Assembly: GCF_037622515.1 (NCBI RefSeq)
Contig: NZ_JBBJCN010000001.1
Location: 310,001 to 374,000, forward strand
Length of the DNA stretch: 64,000 nucleotides
Reading direction: 5' to 3'
Source: Paradesertivirga superstes
Lineage (GTDB): Bacteria > Bacteroidota > Bacteroidia > Sphingobacteriales > Sphingobacteriaceae
Notes under the pieces: generated by a model
Told to the model about the DNA's origin: nothing
Databases searched by the model: none
What the model saw: only the letters and a program-made list of their open reading frames with translations
Program-made: the position numbers and the translations under genes
Part shown: in pieces, positions 1-9,351 of the stretch
Position numbering within the stretch: the stretch's first letter is position 1
Layout: each line of letters begins with the position of its first letter

Positions 1-2471
1 AAATCAGTTCCTTCATAATTAAAGTTTTGACCATCTGCTGCTAAGCCTCTAACAATTGACTTCCGATAAATCTGATTTAATATACGTTTATAGAAACCAC
101 CAATTGCTATAATACCACCGTTCGGAATATAATATTCCAGGGCAAGGTCAAGGTTTGACGAAGCGTATGGTTTCAAACCTGGATTTGCCAGAGAAACCGA
201 ACCAGTATATGTTGGCAGTGTACTACCTGCTTGTGGAGGTCCTTCAGAATAATTTAGATTAGTAGCACCAGATAAATCAGAATAATTTGGTCTTCCGATC
301 GTATTTGTCCACGAAGCTCTGGTGATTACATTCTTAGTAGCGTTATATTTTAATTGAACTGAAGGTAAAAAGTTGGTATAATTATTTTTTGCTACTGTAG
401 TACTTAGATTAGCACTTCCTTTAAATGTAGACACACTAGCATTTTCAGACCTGGTACCAGTATTTTCAACTCTTACGCCAGTAATAATAGAAAGCTTTTT
501 AAAATCAAGCACTCCCATCACATATCCTGCGGTTACTGTTTCATTATTTGTAAAATCATTCAGCCCCAATTGTTGATCAGTTACCAGTTTATCAAAAACC
601 AGCTTTGATGTGTTGTTTATGTTAGTGGGATCATCAACGAAAGCTTTAAATTTATTTACGTTACCATGAACAAATGGAGTTGCTCCGCCCTGTGCAGGCA
701 CAGAAACAGGAAAATGGAAAGGCGTAAGTGAATAGCCATTCGCGTGTGGTACGGTTACGCCACCGTAGCTTAGATCATAAGAATCTCTGCTGCGGTCAGA
801 TACCTTTGCGCGGTCTCTGTATCTGCCACCAAATTTAATAAATGCATGTGCCTTACCTAAATTAGTGTCGTATTTAAAATCGGAACTCACTTCGTAAATA
901 TTCTCATTCAAGAGCCCATCAGTAAAATTCAGGGCTCTCAATTTATAAATCTCCGGATCGCTGGCTACAGAAGTATTATCTGGGTTGATCTCGAAGAAAA
1001 ATGGCGCTGTGTTATACGTTGATGATAAAGACGGCTCGGTTGCTGTTGGATTTTCAAATGTAGCATCGAAATTATCTAAGAATGTTTTTGCTTTAGAAAA
1101 TGTTCCGTATACATTTAGGTCCCACTTTCCAAAATGGTTTTTAGTACCCAGGGAGTAGCTGTACAGATTCTCAATTTCGTCTGTAAACGCCTGATCTAAC
1201 TCGCCGGAACCTCTGGCAAATCTACCTGACGTCGCAGTTTGATCTGTAGGTACGACGGCTGAACTTGTTTGCAGCGTCATCTCAAATTCAGAGTTTAGTG
1301 CAACTTCTTTAGTTCTGGTGTAAAGTGTTTTAAGATATATTGAGCTGTTTTTGCTAGGTCTGTACTCAAAATCTGCCGAAAGGCCCAAACGGTCTCTTTC
1401 AATATCTTCTATTTGAAGTTCAATCTCATTTGGATAGAAATAGTTGCTGAATTCCCAGCCATCCGGATCCAAAATTGATGCGCTGAAATCCCTTCTGAAG
1501 AAGTTGGCCGACCCAACTACTCCAAACTTTTCAGATTTACCGAATTTCTTACCGGCTGTAACAGCACCTCTAAAAGGAGCTCTTGTATTATCAAAGCCAC
1601 TTAAATCTACCTGCTGGGTTTGAATCAGACCATCTACCGCAATGTTTACAAAGGGCTTGGACTTATCAAAAGCCGAGAGGGTGTTGACATTAATGGTTCC
1701 TCCAATGGCATTACCTTCCATGTCCGGAGTAGTTGTTTTTACTACTTCGATGCTTGAAATAATTTCCGTTGGTAGAAGATCCAGACCTGTGGCCCGGCTA
1801 TCTCTGGTAGATGCTAAAGTGGTATTATTTAAAGTAACATTGTTTAAGGAAGGTTGGATACCCCTGATGGATACGAACTGTCCTTCTCCGCGATCGGTTT
1901 CGATGGATACGCCTGATACCCGTTGAGTAGCTTCGGCTACATTTATATCTGGCAATCTGCCAGCTTCATTAGCCGTAATAACTTCGGAAACATTTAGTGC
2001 CTGCTTTTTTTGATTGATACTCGTTATCTGACTTCTTCTTAATCCGGTAATAGTAACCTGTCCAAGACTTGTTGCACTTGATTCGAGAGTAATATTTAAG
2101 TCCCGACTTGATTCGGAATTAATGTCTACAGATTTTGTTTTGTACCCAAGGTAAGAAACTATTAAAGTTTGATTGCCGACAGGCAGTTTAGAAAATCTAA
2201 ACACACCTTCCATATTGGTTACTGCTCTCAATGGTGTTCCTTTTAAAGCCAGACTAACACCGATAAGACCCTCGCCAGTTTGCTTATCAGTTACTTTACC
2301 CAAAATGGCTGCTACCGCATCATTTGATTGTCCATCACTAATCTTTTGTGCAGGATTAGTCTGTGAATTAATTTGTGCACTGACACTGGCAGAAAGAAAC
2401 AAGGCCAACAGTAGTAATGATTTTTTAACTACGTTTAATAACCCGTCTAAACGATTGTAAACTTTTCCCAT
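1..2471 (-). CDS. TonB-dependent receptor, 3' end cut by window edge
   Basis: An open frame runs from an ATG at 2469-2471 to the left edge without a stop (about 823 codons visible), so the C-terminal end of the barrel is missing. A hydrophobic signal peptide (about residues 16-33, ending SVSAQ) is followed by a carboxypeptidase-regulatory-like beta-sandwich (about 55-120; GKVTDKQTGEGLIGVSL) and then a plug domain with RVSGVSIETDRGEGQFVSIRG and EVVKTTTPDMEGNAIGGTIN. These plug motifs resemble the TonB-Xanth-Caul type of receptor rather than a SusC. The product should sit in the outer membrane and import a substrate using TonB energy. The substrate cannot be read from sequence. The neighbouring propeller phosphatase-like gene and metallophosphoesterase make an organic-phosphate ligand plausible, which is inference only. 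Confidence 0.9.
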   Translation of the reverse strand, partial: MGKVYNRLDGLLNVVKKSLLLLALFLSASVSAQINSQTNPAQKISDGQSNDAVAAILGKVTDKQTGEGLIGVSLALKGTPLRAVTNMEGVFRFSKLPVGNQTLIVSYLGYKTKSVDINSESSRDLNITLESSATSLGQVTITGLRRSQITSINQKKQALNVSEVITANEAGRLPDINVAEATQRVSGVSIETDRGEGQFVSIRGIQPSLNNVTLNNTTLASTRDSRATGLDLLPTEIISSIEVVKTTTPDMEGNAIGGTINVNTLSAFDKSKPFVNIAVDGLIQTQQVDLSGFDNTRAPFRGAVTAGKKFGKSEKFGVVGSANFFRRDFSASILDPDGWEFSNYFYPNEIELQIEDIERDRLGLSADFEYRPSKNSSIYLKTLYTRTKEVALNSEFEMTLQTSSAVVPTDQTATSGRFARGSGELDQAFTDEIENLYSYSLGTKNHFGKWDLNVYGTFSKAKTFLDNFDATFENPTATEPSLSSTYNTAPFFFEINPDNTSVASDPEIYKLRALNFTDGLLNENIYEVSSDFKYDTNLGKAHAFIKFGGRYRDRAKVSDRSRDSYDLSYGGVTVPHANGYSLTPFHFPVSVPAQGGATPFVHGNVNKFKAFVDDPTNINNTSKLVFDKLVTDQQLGLNDFTNNETVTAGYVMGVLDFKKLSIITGVRVENTGTRSENASVSTFKGSANLSTTVAKNNYTNFLPSVQLKYNATKNVITRASWTNTIGRPNYSDLSGATNLNYSEGPPQAGSTLPTYTGSVSLANPGLKPYASSNLDLALEYYIPNGGIIAIGGFYKRILNQIYRKSIVRGLAADGQNFNYEGTD

Positions 2472-2933
2472 GATTCTAATTTTTCTTTTCGATTTAATTG
2501 TACTTGAGTGTTTTGCTCGTTATTTTTTTTGTTGTGACAAAGGTTACATGGAAAAATGAAAGAGAAAATTTTTGACAGTGGCAAATCATCTACAGGGTAT
2601 TGAAATGCGTATACAAGGCGTCTACAAGAGCTAAATAAATACTTCAATCAACTAGTAGCCAATTGGTTACGAATACTTTCACAGCCATTAAGTTTATATT
2701 ACCAATTCATTAAAGAATCGATTAATTCTTTACTATTTCAATAAAGCACATTGCCAATAAGTATAAAGTTTGAAAATGCCTGATATTAGCCTTACAGCTG
2801 ATGGATTGATGACTTGAGTAATACAATCCTGAAGGGAGTACTGCAAATTCAACTAAATCGGATTGCAACAACTGATTAAAAAAATAATAGCTACCGTTGA
2901 AGATCTTAAATTGAAAAACAGGGCTTTGCGACG
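2472..2933. other. Intergenic region upstream of the TonB receptor
   Basis: This 462-bp AT-rich spacer lies between the 3' end of the TPR regulator and the start of the receptor, both on the minus strand. Read on the minus strand it has a possible -7 element (AACCTTTG) near 2537-2544. I see no in-register TTAA repeats of the kind found elsewhere in the window and no RNA gene. A short frame overlapping the receptor start (2447-2647) has no coding character. Confidence 0.4.
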
Positions 2934-4559
2934 TTAGATCCCCTGAATGAAATTGTGGAGGCTGCCTTCTTCCGGTAGTTGCAGCTTTTTTCTAATTCGA
3001 TATCGGGTGGTGCGCAAGCTATCAGGTGAAACTCCAAGCATAGTCGCGATGTCGGATGAACTCAGGTTCATTTTTACTAAAGCCAAAAATCGAAGGTCGG
3101 TAGCTGTTAATGAAGATGAATGCTGATTTAATTTTTCAAAAAAGTTTCGATGAACATTTTCGAAGACAGTTCGAAAATCCTCCCAGTTTTTATCCTGATT
3201 GCTGTTTAAGTTAATCAGGTTTATAAGTTGTTTTAATTCTTTTCTTTGATCCCGCTTATCGTCTTTAATTATCCTGGCGATCTGGTTTTTCAATTCGTCA
3301 AGGAACTGGTTCTTTTGAATAATATGCAAGGTATGACTGGTTAACTCCCGGCTTTTTAATTCTAACTCGTCTTTCAGGCTCTCTTCCAGCAAATGTTTGT
3401 TGTTGAGTTCAAGCTGCATGGACTTTTGATCAGATTGATGGAGCCTTCTCTCGTTTTGCATTTTTAACCGCTGTCTGCTTATAATGCTAAAGCCTAAAAA
3501 TCCTACAAGCAATCCGATAATTGTCATCGATATTGAAAGAATTCTATTCCGGTTCCGCTCATTTTCTAATACAGATATCTCGTTATCTTTTTGCTGAATA
3601 TCAAAGAGGGTTTGCAATAGATAGAGTTGCTCATTGTTTTCCTGATTGAATGTTCGGGCGTAGGAATAACGTGCCTTTTCACTATAATAATATGCACTAT
3701 CGTAGTTGCCTAAGGCTGCGAAAGTTTTTGCTAAATCACGATGAGCGCTGCTTAACTGACGCACATCATTTATTACAAGTGCCCGTTGTTCCGCTTTTTT
3801 GCTATAAGTTAAAGCTTCTTCGTAATTGCCCTTTTTCCTGTAGACATCACCAATATTATTTAGTAAACCTGGTGTTATAACTGTATTATTTTTAATGTGG
3901 AGACTTTGGGCAGACAAGAAGTTTTTTAGTGCATTGTCGAAATCTTTAAGGTCCTCATAAATACTGCCCATTCTTTCATAAACCCTTATTGTCTCCGAAC
4001 CCTTCTTCATCTTTTTTAATTCATTTAAGGCGAGGTTTAGAAAATAAGAGGAACTATCATCAAGATGCTTTCTTTGATAAACAGTCCCAATGGAAGAATA
4101 AGCATCAGCAATGCCGTTTGTATGTTTTAGTTTTTTAAAAATGCCAAGAGCTTGTTTCAAGTTCGCCAAAGAGTGAGAATATCGCTGACTTTGAAAGTGA
4201 ATGATACCTATTCTATTTTGAGTTTCGGCTAAATTTAACAGGTCGTTTTCTTCCTTAAACAAATTGTACGCCCTCAAATAATATTCTAAAGCTTGTACAA
4301 TGGCGCCCTCCTTATACAGTATTTCCGCCATGTGCTTATAATAAACACCGACTTGCTTAACATCCTTCCTCGCTAAGGCAACATCCAGCATTCTTTTAAT
4401 TTTAATAAATACAGAGTCCGGCTTGGATTTAACCCTATTGTCAGAATTATCATCCGTTTGCCTCGAGGATACCTGTTGAGGCAATAAGAAAAATGTAATA
4501 ATGAGAATTCTTAGGAAAGATTGTAAACTAACGGTCAAACCCGACAAAATCTCAATCAT
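2934..4559 (-). CDS. TPR-containing membrane-anchored LuxR/FixJ-like transcriptional regulator
   Basis: The 541-residue protein has an N-terminal hydrophobic segment (about 12-30), then tetratricopeptide-like helical repeats (about 60-300; for example GIIHFQSQRYSHSLANLKQA and NIGDVYRKKGNYEEALTYS). A transmembrane helix at about 340-360 (SISMTIIGLLVGFLGFSII) leads into a coiled coil and a C-terminal helix-turn-helix (about 485-530; SSDIATMLGVSPDSLRTTRY). This architecture is a common Bacteroidetes family in which a periplasmic or membrane TPR sensor is fused to a cytoplasmic DNA-binding domain. It lies beside the TonB receptor and the propeller protein and may regulate them (inference). Its own promoter contains an 11-bp spaced TTAAAT/TTAATA pair, listed separately. 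Confidence 0.85.
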   Translation of the reverse strand: MIEILSGLTVSLQSFLRILIITFFLLPQQVSSRQTDDNSDNRVKSKPDSVFIKIKRMLDVALARKDVKQVGVYYKHMAEILYKEGAIVQALEYYLRAYNLFKEENDLLNLAETQNRIGIIHFQSQRYSHSLANLKQALGIFKKLKHTNGIADAYSSIGTVYQRKHLDDSSSYFLNLALNELKKMKKGSETIRVYERMGSIYEDLKDFDNALKNFLSAQSLHIKNNTVITPGLLNNIGDVYRKKGNYEEALTYSKKAEQRALVINDVRQLSSAHRDLAKTFAALGNYDSAYYYSEKARYSYARTFNQENNEQLYLLQTLFDIQQKDNEISVLENERNRNRILSISMTIIGLLVGFLGFSIISRQRLKMQNERRLHQSDQKSMQLELNNKHLLEESLKDELELKSRELTSHTLHIIQKNQFLDELKNQIARIIKDDKRDQRKELKQLINLINLNSNQDKNWEDFRTVFENVHRNFFEKLNQHSSSLTATDLRFLALVKMNLSSSDIATMLGVSPDSLRTTRYRIRKKLQLPEEGSLHNFIQGI

Positions 4560-4579
4560 TGATGCACAATCATATGAGA

Positions 4580-4613
4580 TAAAGATACTGGTTGAATATT
4601 AAGTGAAATTTAA
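4580..4613 (-). promoter_or_regulatory. Candidate 11-bp repeat box and -7 element of the TPR regulator
   Basis: Read on the minus strand, TTAAAT (4608-4613) and TTAATA (4597-4602) are 11 bp apart. After a 9-bp gap comes TATCTTTA (4580-4587), one mismatch from TAnnTTTG. The start codon is at 4559. The layout matches the other boxes in this window, but AT-rich DNA can give such a pair by chance. Confidence 0.35.
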
Positions 4614-4888
4614 CAAACCGTGTTTTTTACATGAATAAACATATCAGAATAAAGAGCAACCCACCTGTTTTTATCCGTCAATAAGAATTTTTTACACGGG
4701 GTTAGAGGTTCTTCACCAAACTATTGTCGCATCGTTAACAAATCAAGAGGGGTGAGAGATACAGAGTTTTCCCTCTTGAAATTATCTAACATCTATGCAT
4801 AATATTTATTCCCCTTACTTTTCCTCTCAATCCCTTAATCCCAAGTGTTCACGGACCATCAGATTTTCCTGCTTTTTGTCCTAAAATG

Positions 4889-4926
4889 AAAAAGCACAGT
4901 CTTCGTATGTGAAAACTGCGCTTTTT
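4889..4926 (-). terminator. Rho-independent terminator of the propeller gene
   Basis: Arms 4889-4900 (AAAAAGCACAGT) and 4915-4926 (ACTGCGCTTTTT) pair over 12 bp with one mismatch. Read on the minus strand the stem ends in a T-run. It lies 27 bp past the stop of the propeller gene. Confidence 0.75.
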
Positions 4927-4952
4927 GTAACCCTTAAGGGGAAGAATTTTGA

Positions 4953-6477
4953 TTAAATCTTATCGGGCTGATATAGCTTTACTGTTCCATCGCCTTCGCT
5001 GGAAACCACCAGAATACTTCTGCCGTTAGGACTGTCCTGAGGTTTAATATATAACAGCCCCTCTGGTGCATCACCGGTGGAGAACAATTGTAAGAATACC
5101 GGGTTCGAAGGAACGCTCACATCATAAACAGCTATCATATCTGCCCGCTCCATGCCGATAAAAGCTATCATCTGACCATTCACTTTAGATACAGTAACCG
5201 CTTCAACTTCGACTCCCTTATTATCCGAACGGGTATCATCATATTTATTCGCGGCAATTACACGCTGTTCAAGGTCCTTCCCTATCTCGGCAACTAATTG
5301 GCCGTTACTCGCATTCAAAATAGTAATGCTTCTTCCACCTGTGGTGTACAAATCGTCGTAATCGCCATCTCCATCAGTATCGCCATTATACTTTGAAACC
5401 ACAAGACGACCTAAATTGGCATCTAATTTTAGCACGGCCGCAGTTGGAAAACGCAGCGGATCTAATGTCAATGCCGACACTTTAACTTCTTCATTAAAAG
5501 CAGCACCATAATCACGTGTATTGCCTTCATTTGCTAAAGCAAGGTATGAGTTATCATTCACAGTAAACATTGATATAGCATCAGGCAGGTAAAAAGCTTT
5601 TATAGGCCAGGTACTGAGTTCTATTTTGCTATCCTTGTCGCTTACGTCGAATGCATTCGCCGCCAGGCTTATATCTTTTACCCCCAAAGGTAAAACTCTG
5701 ATAAATAGCACCTGAACTCAGGTCAATTTCAGCAATTGCATTATTTTCCTGCAAGGTCACCCATGCCCTTTTTGAATTGGCAGAAATCGCTACATATTCA
5801 GGCTCAACATCTTTCGCCATGGTGGCATTTAACCCATAAACTCTGAATCCTCCGGCTTTTAACATCGTAAGAGAAGATTCAAAAGCTGAAAAGTCCAGGG
5901 TTTTTACTGAGTAATTGTTTTTAATATCTATAATTGAAACTGAACCAACAGGATCAACAGAATAATCAGCATTAGGCTCACCTTCATTTGCTGTTACAAT
6001 GTACTTGCCATCCGGACTGAATGTTACCATATCGGGCAAGGCACCCACAGTAATACGTTTAGTTTCGGAAAGAGTAGTGGTATTAATAATCGCAACGCTT
6101 CCGTTATCTGTTTTAACAGTGGCTTCCAATGCTACTGCCAGTAAGCCATTTGACACTGCAACACTATTTGCTACACCACTGGTAGAAGAGAAATCAAGAG
6201 TTTGAATTTTGGAGATAACTGGTAATTGACTTATATCTATCACATCTACCTTTGAACTTACTGCGTTATTTACAACAAACAGCCTTTTTGTCAAAGGATC
6301 ATATGCTGAAATTTCTGCTGCACCAGTAGTTCCAAGAGTGATGGTCGAAACTTCTTTAAAGGTCGCCGGATTCTCCGGAATGATCAATTCTTCAATAGGT
6401 CCATCCTTCTCTTTTTTACAAGCCGGCAGAACCGTTATGATATAAATAATAAACAGTAATGATTTAAAAGATTTCAT
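4953..6477 (-). pseudogene. Choice-of-anchor I / alkaline-phosphatase-like beta-propeller protein, split by a frameshift
   Basis: Two overlapping minus-strand frames encode halves of one protein. The 5' half (6477 to 5629, 282 codons) has a lipoprotein signal (LPACKKEKDG) and propeller motifs such as TFSPDGKYIVTANEGEPN. The 3' half continues with LPLGVKDISLAANAFDVSD and MFTVNDNSYLALANEGNTRD, and ends in SSEGDGTVKLYQP. The reading frame is lost close to 5681-5700, next to C5 and A4 homopolymers on the plus strand. Removing one base there joins the halves into about 530 residues, the usual length for the family. The 3' half could only start on its own from a GTG at 5709-5711 that lacks a signal peptide. 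The cause could be a true loss-of-function mutation, a phase-variable tract or a sequencing error. The family occurs beside phosphatases and phytase-like genes, and the neighbours here fit that. Confidence 0.8.
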
Positions 6478-6489
6478 ACATTTTTATTT

Positions 6490-6549
6490 CGAAGGTAATT
6501 GCGATATCATGTATAATCTTCATTTAGAAAAATGTTAACACAACAATAA
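6490..6549 (-). promoter_or_regulatory. Candidate four-register 11-bp box array and -7 element for the propeller gene
   Basis: Read on the minus strand, TTATTG (6544-6549), TTAACA (6533-6538), CTAAAT (6522-6527) and TTATAC (6511-6516) fall exactly 11 bp apart. They are followed after 13 bp by TACCTTCG (6490-6497), one mismatch from TAnnTTTG. The start codon is at 6477. Confidence 0.4.
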
Positions 6550-6706
6550 TGGTGGATTTACAATACCTCATGTATTGTTATATTAGTATTAAGAGTTCTA
6601 TCGCTGAGCTTTGATTTTCCTTTTCCTCTCCTTACTCCAAAGACAAGGCACTAAGTCTGCCAGACTTTACACGTCCTTAATAAACCTTTTCAATTATCTT
6701 TTAATG

Positions 6707-6751
6707 TTAATATTGCCTTAGTACCTGATTAATACAGCCAAAATACCTTTG
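6707..6751 (+). promoter_or_regulatory. Candidate three-register 11-bp box array and perfect -7 element
   Basis: TTAATA (6707-6712), TTAGTA (6718-6723) and TTAATA (6729-6734) are exactly 11 bp apart. A 9-bp gap leads to TACCTTTG (6744-6751), a perfect TAnnTTTG, 31 bp before the ATG at 6783. This is among the clearest of the boxes. Confidence 0.5.
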
Positions 6752-6782
6752 CCCGAATTAAAACTATACAATTCAGCAAAGA

Positions 6783-8276
6783 ATGATTAGAAGAGATTTC
6801 TTAAAAAACGTAGGGATACTGGGAGCAGCTATCGCGGCACCTGTTAGTATAACAAAAGCATCTGAACTTGAGTCAACCGTAAAAAATCTTTCAACAACTG
6901 TTCTAAAAGGACGTATTAGTTCTTCCGGAAAAGGTATTCCAGGAGTTGCAGTGACAGACGGAATTAATAGTGTAAGAACCTCGGCAAATGGGAATTATGA
7001 ATTATTGAGCAACAAAACCACTCAATTTGTTTATATCTCTCTGCCCTCGGGATATGAATTTCCTCATAAAAACAGCATTACACAGTTTTTCAAAACCATT
7101 GATCATTCAAAAAACAGTTTCAGTGCGGATTTTGAATTAAAAAAACTTAACGTTAATGATGATAAGCATGTTTTTGTAGTTTGGGCCGACACCCAGATAC
7201 AGAATAAAAAGGATGCTGATTTATTACTCACTCAATCTGCTCCCGACCTTAAAGCTTTGGTTGATTCTTACGGAAACGATATGCCGATGCATGGCATAGG
7301 TTGCGGTGATCTGGTATGGGATAGGTTCAATTTGTTTCCCGATTACGAAAAAGCCATCAGCATTAGCGGCATTCCGTTCTTTAATGTAATTGGTAATCAC
7401 GACATGGACCTTGAGGCCCGTTCAGACGAGAAATCTGCTGAAACTTTTAAACAACATTTCGGACCTACCTATTATTCATACAACCGTGGTAAAATTCATT
7501 ACGTCGTGTTAGATGATGTGTTTGCCATGGGAGTTGAAAAACGTTACATGGGATATATCACCGAGAATCAGTTGCAGTGGCTGGAACAGGATATTAAACA
7601 ATTGCCGGCTGGTTCTACAGTAGTAGTAAGTTTGCATATACCAAGCAATACGGGACAACGTGCACGTAACAAAGAAACAGAACCTGAACTTGGAGGAGTG
7701 GTAATTAACCGTCAGCGCTTATACGATATATTAAAACCTTTTACGGTTCATTTTATGTCTGGCCATACTCATTTTAATGAAGTTTGGGTAGATGGTAATA
7801 TGACTGAACATAACCATGGTACAGTTTGCGGAGCATGGTGGACCGGTCCGATTTGTAGCGACGGAACCCCTGGCGGTTATGGCGTGTATGAGGTAGATGG
7901 TGATAAACTCAGCTGGTATTATAAATCGACAGGTAAACCTAAAACCCATCAATTAAGAATATACCCTGTGGGCAGACACAAAGACTTCCCTGAAGAGGTT
8001 TGTGTAAATATTTGGAACTACGATAAGAACTGGAAAATTGAATGGTTTGCTGATGAGAAATTAATGGGCACACCACATCAACGAACTGCTTTAGACCCCT
8101 GGGCATTCGAGCTGTTTGCCGGTGTCGAAAAGCCAAAGCCCCGCGGCTTTGTGGAACCCACCCTTACGGATCATCTTTTCTTTATTAAACCAGAATCTGC
8201 AGTGAAATCACTAAAGGTTACTGCTACTGATCCTTTCGGAAATGTTTATACAGAAAGGCTGGCCCTCAACTCATAA
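6783..8276 (+). CDS. Tat-exported calcineurin-like metallophosphoesterase
   Basis: The 497-residue protein starts with a twin-arginine signal (MIRRDFLKNVG followed by a hydrophobic stretch). A carboxypeptidase-like beta-sandwich follows (about 40-120; KGRISSSGKGIPGVAVTDG), then the catalytic calcineurin-like domain. The metal-binding blocks are visible: WADTQ, GCGDLVW, GNHDMD, SLHIP and SGHTHFNE. A C-terminal beta domain (about 390-497) completes the three-part layout of this Bacteroidetes family. It should hydrolyse phosphomonoesters or phosphodiesters in the periplasm or on the surface, with a substrate I cannot define. It is divergent from the propeller gene and lies upstream of the ECF/SusCD unit. 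A clear 11-bp box and a -7 element precede it, suggesting induction under phosphate limitation (inference). Confidence 0.88.
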   Translation: MIRRDFLKNVGILGAAIAAPVSITKASELESTVKNLSTTVLKGRISSSGKGIPGVAVTDGINSVRTSANGNYELLSNKTTQFVYISLPSGYEFPHKNSITQFFKTIDHSKNSFSADFELKKLNVNDDKHVFVVWADTQIQNKKDADLLLTQSAPDLKALVDSYGNDMPMHGIGCGDLVWDRFNLFPDYEKAISISGIPFFNVIGNHDMDLEARSDEKSAETFKQHFGPTYYSYNRGKIHYVVLDDVFAMGVEKRYMGYITENQLQWLEQDIKQLPAGSTVVVSLHIPSNTGQRARNKETEPELGGVVINRQRLYDILKPFTVHFMSGHTHFNEVWVDGNMTEHNHGTVCGAWWTGPICSDGTPGGYGVYEVDGDKLSWYYKSTGKPKTHQLRIYPVGRHKDFPEEVCVNIWNYDKNWKIEWFADEKLMGTPHQRTALDPWAFELFAGVEKPKPRGFVEPTLTDHLFFIKPESAVKSLKVTATDPFGNVYTERLALNS

Positions 8277-8445
8277 GATGGTCTGTCGAAAGATGCCGCT
8301 ACGAAGTCCAAGGGCAAATCTCGAACCGTTATTAGTTCAGGCTACAGCTGGCGTTCTAGTTACAGATTCGTATTTGCTTTGAGGCTGGCGGATTACGATT
8401 GACCGCCCGCCCCTCTGATAATTCTCTGACGACAAAAGTTTTTTA

Positions 8446-8490
8446 TACCCATTAGCTTAACATTGAACTAATGTTAACACTTTAATTTCG
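8446..8490 (+). promoter_or_regulatory. Inverted repeat and 11-bp register motif upstream of the ECF sigma gene
   Basis: TTAACATT (8457-8464) and AATGTTAA (8470-8477) form a perfect inverted repeat with a 5-bp spacer. In 11-bp register there are TACCCA (8446), TTAACA (8457) and CTAATG (8468), then after 9 bp TAATTTCG (8483-8490), close to TAnnTTTG. The ATG is at 8495, so either the leader is extremely short or the true start point lies elsewhere. Confidence 0.35.
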
Positions 8491-8494
8491 CCGC

Positions 8495-9070
8495 ATGACT
8501 GAAAAGGATCTTATCAGATTGACTGACAAAGAGTTATTACAATTAATCAAAAAAAATGATTCGTTGGCACTCAATGCTTTATTCAAAAAGTACTATAGTA
8601 GTTTATGCAAGTTTGTAAGTATTTATATTAAAGACGAGGCCTTAACGGAGGAGCTTATTGCTGATTTATTTATTAAAATCTGGGATAACAGAGAAAACTA
8701 CAATATTTCTGATATAAAAAATTACCTGTTCGTTTCCGCAAGGAACATGGCAATTAACTGCCTGAAAAAGAAAATATTACCGATTAGCTATGTAGAATCC
8801 ATAGAGGATTACCACGAAGTACTGTATCATGAGGAATCTCCATTCCAAATCATGAAGAATCGTGAGTCATATGATGCAATTCTAAAAATTATTGACACTC
8901 TTCCCGCAAGGCAGAGAGAAATTTTTTTAATGAGCCTTATAGACGGTTTCGAAAAATCAAAAATAGCCCTCATTCTGGGGATTTCTATACGAACAGTTGA
9001 AACTACGCTGTATACTGCCTTAAAAGAACTTCGTTATCTTATTTCCAATTCAGGGAAATCTCTTACTTAG
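8495..9070 (+). CDS. ECF-subfamily RNA polymerase sigma factor
   Basis: The 191-residue protein has the sigma region 2 pattern (about 22-90; LNALFKKYYSSLCKFVSIYI, EELIADLFIKIWDNR, IKNYLFVSARNMAINCLKKK). It also has region 4 (about 130-180; LPARQREIFLMSLIDGFEKS, ILGISIRTVETTLYTALKEL). This is the Bacteroidetes ECF type that is held inactive by a FecR-like anti-sigma factor and switched on by a TonB receptor through its N-terminal signalling domain. The next genes on the same strand are exactly a FecR protein and a SusC with an STN domain, so these three form a trans-envelope signalling unit. The spacer of 281 bp to fecR suggests that fecR can also be transcribed separately. Confidence 0.95.
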   Translation: MTEKDLIRLTDKELLQLIKKNDSLALNALFKKYYSSLCKFVSIYIKDEALTEELIADLFIKIWDNRENYNISDIKNYLFVSARNMAINCLKKKILPISYVESIEDYHEVLYHEESPFQIMKNRESYDAILKIIDTLPARQREIFLMSLIDGFEKSKIALILGISIRTVETTLYTALKELRYLISNSGKSLT

Positions 9071-9265
9071 TTTCTGATCTGTTCGATCATTATCTTTTTA
9101 AATCAGGTTGGTGCATTACATCTTTTTTCCTGCAAAAAGGTAAAAAGATTTTCAGTACAATTCTGACACAATGTATGAATGCCCCCCTTCCCCACTCTCA
9201 TCTGAATGAGAATCAGGGTGATCAGCATCCTGACCCTCCACACCATTCTTTCCAGCTGACTTTCC

Positions 9266-9309
9266 CTAATAATTTCTTAACAGAAGCTTAACTGAGCTCA
9301 CTACGTATT
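9266..9309 (+). promoter_or_regulatory. Candidate 11-bp box array upstream of fecR
   Basis: CTAATA (9266-9271), TTAACA (9277-9282) and TTAACT (9288-9293) are 11 bp apart. The core TTAACAnnAGCTTAACT is shared with the site upstream of the metallophosphoesterase at 20006. A recognisable -7 element is weak here (TACGTATT, 9302-9309). Confidence 0.35.
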
Positions 9310-9351
9310 CGCCCTTTAATAAACTGTCTTTACCAGTGAAGGACGTACTTA

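Larger units (their letters stand above)
4560..4952. other. Intergenic region between the propeller pseudogene and the TPR regulator
   Basis: The 393-bp spacer holds the promoter of the TPR regulator at its left end and the terminator of the propeller gene at its right end (4889-4926). Nothing else recognisable is seen between them. Confidence 0.4.
6478..6782. other. Divergent promoter region between propeller gene and Tat metallophosphoesterase
   Basis: This 305-bp spacer separates two divergent genes. It carries 11-bp spaced TTAAnA-like arrays facing each side (6511-6549 leftward, 6707-6734 rightward), each followed by a TAnnTTTG-like element. No small gene is seen between them. Confidence 0.45.

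Noticed and set aside
1642..2460. Plus-strand frames of 94 and 95 codons at the left end
   Set aside because: They lie inside the minus-strand TonB receptor, whose protein has clear plug and signal motifs. The plus frames have no recognisable features.
2447..2647. Minus-strand 66-codon frame overlapping the receptor start
   Set aside because: It covers the promoter region of the receptor and overlaps its coding start in another frame. Composition is not coding-like.
8277..8494. tRNA-like stretch with TTCGAA/GTTC strings before the ECF gene
   Set aside because: No cloverleaf with acceptor, anticodon and T arms can be drawn from the sequence.
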